A DNA stretch of 64,000 nt. Origin: Mycetocola sp. (GTDB taxonomy: Bacteria > Actinomycetota > Actinomycetes > Actinomycetales > Microbacteriaceae). The notes below the pieces were generated by a model. The model made no database searches. It saw nothing but the letters and a program-made list of their open reading frames with translations, and had not been told where the DNA came from. The translations under genes and the position numbers were made by a program. Of the stretch, positions 61,817 to 64,000 are shown one piece after another (within the stretch, counting starts at the first letter, position 1; the number at the start of each line of letters is the position of its first letter). The DNA lies in the NCBI RefSeq assembly GCF_025464835.1, contig NZ_JAODMP010000085.1:1-64000 (forward strand), in the 5' to 3' direction.

Positions 61817-62833
61817 ATGGTCGTCGTCGACAATGCGGTGTACGTCCGCGGACAACGCGTGGCCAGCCCGCCGAGCCTCGACGACACCTACGAGGTCCTG
61901 CACGAGAAACACGGCATGGCGTGGATCGGGCTGTACCGCCCGGATGAGGCGGAACTGCACTCGGTGGCCGCGGAATTCGGCCTGCACACGCTCATGATCG
62001 AGGACGCACTCCGCGGTCACCAGCGGCCGAAGATGGAACGGTACGGCGACACCCTCCTGGCCGTGTTCAAAGCTGCCCGCTACCTCGACACCGAGGAACG
62101 CGTCGAGTTCGGTGAGGTCCACATCATCCTCGGTCCCGACTTCGCGATCACCGTACGGCATTCCGAGACGCCGAACATCGGTGCGATCCGGAAGCGGCTG
62201 GAGGCTAACGCGAACCTGCTGGCGCGCGGACCGGAGGCGGTGCTCTATGCCGTGATCGACGAGATCGTCGACGGCTACGCACCGGTTCTCGCCGGGCTCC
62301 AGAACGACATCGACGAAATCGATGACGCCCTGTTCACCGAGGGCAAGGAATCGTCGAAACGCATCTACGCCCTCAGCCGCGAGGTGATCGAATTCCAGCG
62401 GGCGACGAAACCGCTCATCGGAGTGTTCGACGCGCTCACCGCCGGTTTCGAGAAGTACGACGTCGACGTCGAACTCCGCCGCCACCTCCGAGACGTCCAC
62501 GACCACGTGCTCCGGGTGATCGAACGAGCGGATGCTTTCCGTGCGGTCCTTCAGAACGCCCTCACGGTGAACAGTGCTCTCGTCGGGCAGCGCCAGAACG
62601 AGGAGACCAGGAGGTTGTCCGAGGCGAGCTACGCGCAGAGCGAGCAGGTCAAGAAGATTTCGAGTTGGGCGGCGATCCTCTTCGCCCCGACGCTCATCGG
62701 AACCATCTACGGGATGAACTTCCGCCACATGCCCGAACTGGACTGGCCGCTCGGATATCCGTTGGCATTGCTCCTCATGGCGGGGATGAGTGCCGTGCTC
62801 TATGTCGTGTTCAGGAAGAACAAATGGCTGTGA
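61817..62833 (+). CDS. CorA-type Mg2+/Co2+ transporter
   Basis: 338 residues. A soluble cytoplasmic funnel of about 280 residues (FGLHTLMIEDALRGHQRPKMERYGDTLLAVFKAARY) leads to two C-terminal membrane helices, the first ending in YGMNF with the GMN filter at 299-301 and the loop RHMPELDWPLGYP. GAGAGGAG precedes the ATG at 61817. It overlaps the photolyase gene by ten bases. Confidence 0.95.
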   Translation: MVVVDNAVYVRGQRVASPPSLDDTYEVLHEKHGMAWIGLYRPDEAELHSVAAEFGLHTLMIEDALRGHQRPKMERYGDTLLAVFKAARYLDTEERVEFGEVHIILGPDFAITVRHSETPNIGAIRKRLEANANLLARGPEAVLYAVIDEIVDGYAPVLAGLQNDIDEIDDALFTEGKESSKRIYALSREVIEFQRATKPLIGVFDALTAGFEKYDVDVELRRHLRDVHDHVLRVIERADAFRAVLQNALTVNSALVGQRQNEETRRLSEASYAQSEQVKKISSWAAILFAPTLIGTIYGMNFRHMPELDWPLGYPLALLLMAGMSAVLYVVFRKNKWL

Positions 62834-64000
62834 CACCGTCCGTCGTCTGGTTCCGCGACGACCTGAGGCTTGACGACAACCCGGCACTCTGCGCGGCGAT
62901 CCGCCGCGACGGACCCGTCGTTGCCGTGTACGTGCTGGATGAGGAGTCCGCTGGTTTCCGTCCGTACGGTGGGGCCGCGAAATGGTGGCTTCATAACAGT
63001 CTTGTGTCGCTCGCCAAGGGGCTGGACGAACGTGGCGCTGAACTCGTCCTGCGCCGCGGACCCGCCGAGCAGGTCCTCCCGTTGGTTGTGGCGGAGACCG
63101 GCGCTGGCGCGGTGTTCTGGAATCGGCGTTACGGGGCCGCTGAGCGTGCGGTCGACGCCCGGTTGAAGACGGCGCTCCGCGACGTCGACGTCGACGTCGC
63201 AAGTTTCGCCGCCACGCTTCTCTACGAGCCGTGGGCCATCGCGAACGGTCAGGGGGCGCCATACTCGGTATTCACACCGTTCTGGCGGGCCTGCCAGGCG
63301 GCCCCGCCGCCCCGCGCTCCGTTCGATTCCCCGGCTGCGATCGATGGGTGGGTCGGGCAGGTGGCAACCGACAACCTCGACGGATGGCGGTTACTGCCGA
63401 CAAAACCGGACTGGGCAGGCGGCTTCCGCGAATCGTGGGAGCCTGGTGAGGCATCCGCCCACCGCCTGCTCGAGCAATTCCTGTCAGACAAGCTCGACGA
63501 CTACGCCGATGAACGCGACATCCCCGGGCAGTCGGCGACGTCAGGGCTGTCACCGCACCTGCGCTGGGGGGAGATCAGCCCCTACCGGGTGCTGCACGAG
63601 ACCGAGGAAGCGCGGCGTGGCGCCACCGGCCGGAGGGCGGAAGGCGCCACACGGTTCGTCACCGAACTGGGCTGGCGCGAGTTCGCCTCGCACGTGCTCT
63701 TCGCCACCCCGGATCTCGCCACCGTCAACTGGCGGCGTGAGTTCGACGCGTTCCCGTGGCCGCCGCTGAACGAGGATGCCCTTCGTGCGTGGCAGCGCGG
63801 GCGAACCGGCATCCCGATCGTCGACGCCGGCATGCGGGAACTGTGGCGCACCGGCGCGATGCACAACCGGGTGCGTATGATCGTCGCTTCGTTCCTCATC
63901 AAGAACCTTCTCATCGACTGGCGACACGGTGAGCAATGGTTCTGGGACACCCTCGTCGACGCCGACGCGGCCAATAATGCGTTCAACTGGCAGTGGATCG
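62824..64000 (+). CDS. Deoxyribodipyrimidine photolyase (cryptochrome/photolyase family), 3' end outside window
   Basis: The frame from the ATG at 62824 stays open to the end of the window, about 392 codons of a usual 450-480. SVVWFRDDLRLDDNPAL is the standard start of the antenna domain; GGAAKWWLHNSL and FWNRRYGAAERAVD follow. The FAD-binding part contains WGEISPYRV, RFVTELGWREFASHVLF, PIVDAGMRELWRTGAMHNRVRMIVASFL and, at the very end, ANNAFNWQW. It repairs UV dimers with light. Coupled to corA by overlap. Confidence 0.94.
   Translation, partial: MAVTPSVVWFRDDLRLDDNPALCAAIRRDGPVVAVYVLDEESAGFRPYGGAAKWWLHNSLVSLAKGLDERGAELVLRRGPAEQVLPLVVAETGAGAVFWNRRYGAAERAVDARLKTALRDVDVDVASFAATLLYEPWAIANGQGAPYSVFTPFWRACQAAPPPRAPFDSPAAIDGWVGQVATDNLDGWRLLPTKPDWAGGFRESWEPGEASAHRLLEQFLSDKLDDYADERDIPGQSATSGLSPHLRWGEISPYRVLHETEEARRGATGRRAEGATRFVTELGWREFASHVLFATPDLATVNWRREFDAFPWPPLNEDALRAWQRGRTGIPIVDAGMRELWRTGAMHNRVRMIVASFLIKNLLIDWRHGEQWFWDTLVDADAANNAFNWQWI

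Noticed and set aside
61520-63262. 580-codon open frame antiparallel to corA and the photolyase gene
   Set aside because: Opposes clear genes on the other strand and lacks recognisable motifs.

Overview
This 64 kb window is GC-rich, gene-dense chromosomal DNA of an actinobacterium. Evidence for that phylum: HspR/HAIR control of dnaK and clpB, an F420 gene set (F420-dependent glucose-6-phosphate dehydrogenase plus an F420:NADP oxidoreductase-like protein), a clpS-DUF2017 pair, and many genes whose only visible signal is a TANNNT box six or seven bases before an ATG or GTG, as expected for leaderless mRNAs. The word GGATGCC/GGCATCC recurs throughout and the overall gene content resembles Microbacteriaceae; the family is an inference. 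I saw no transposase, phage or CRISPR array.

Layout. 1-10.2 kb is an L-fucose region: the end of a sugar ABC permease, an L-fucose isomerase family gene, a LacI regulator, an SDR gene fragment next to tRNA-Gly, dcd, and the full non-phosphorylating fucose route (aldose dehydrogenase, lactonase, fuconate dehydratase, ketodeoxyfuconate dehydrogenase, diketodeoxyfuconate hydrolase, FucU mutarotase), which should yield pyruvate and lactate. 10.3-11.9 kb is a MinD-like ATPase with a long N-terminal extension. 11.9-27.1 kb is a second, unfamiliar sugar locus: an epimerase and an ABC importer followed by a second aldose dehydrogenase, facing a nine-gene operon (rbsK, rbsD, GntR, cupin phosphoglucose isomerase, FGGY kinase, 2-hydroxyacid dehydrogenase, KDPG-type aldolase, AroE-like dehydrogenase, PTE-family lactonase), then a small transaldolase/F6P aldolase and a FadR-type GntR. 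An Atg22-like MFS protein follows.

29-33 kb is the dnaK-grpE-dnaJ-hspR operon, with a repeat-rich membrane protein after it; clpB, with the same HAIR operator, lies at 43.2 kb. 34-43 kb holds an rRNA methyltransferase-like gene, the F420 genes, clpS-DUF2017, a glycosyltransferase and two flavin oxidases. 45-58 kb holds a nitroreductase, an LLM oxidoreductase, acetyl-CoA synthetase, threonine aldolase, an ABC-2 exporter, an MFS pump, an SDR and a DUF6421 protein, interspersed with three decayed genes and several inverted-repeat elements. 58.7-64 kb holds a sulfonate/nitrate-type ABC importer, a CorA transporter and the 5' part of a photolyase gene.

The most interesting material is the 11.9-26.4 kb operon pair, whose enzyme combination suggests an oxidative aldose pathway I cannot match to a named one. 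A LacI-type operator word is shared between the fucI promoter and the promoter of that locus's solute-binding protein, which hints at joint control.
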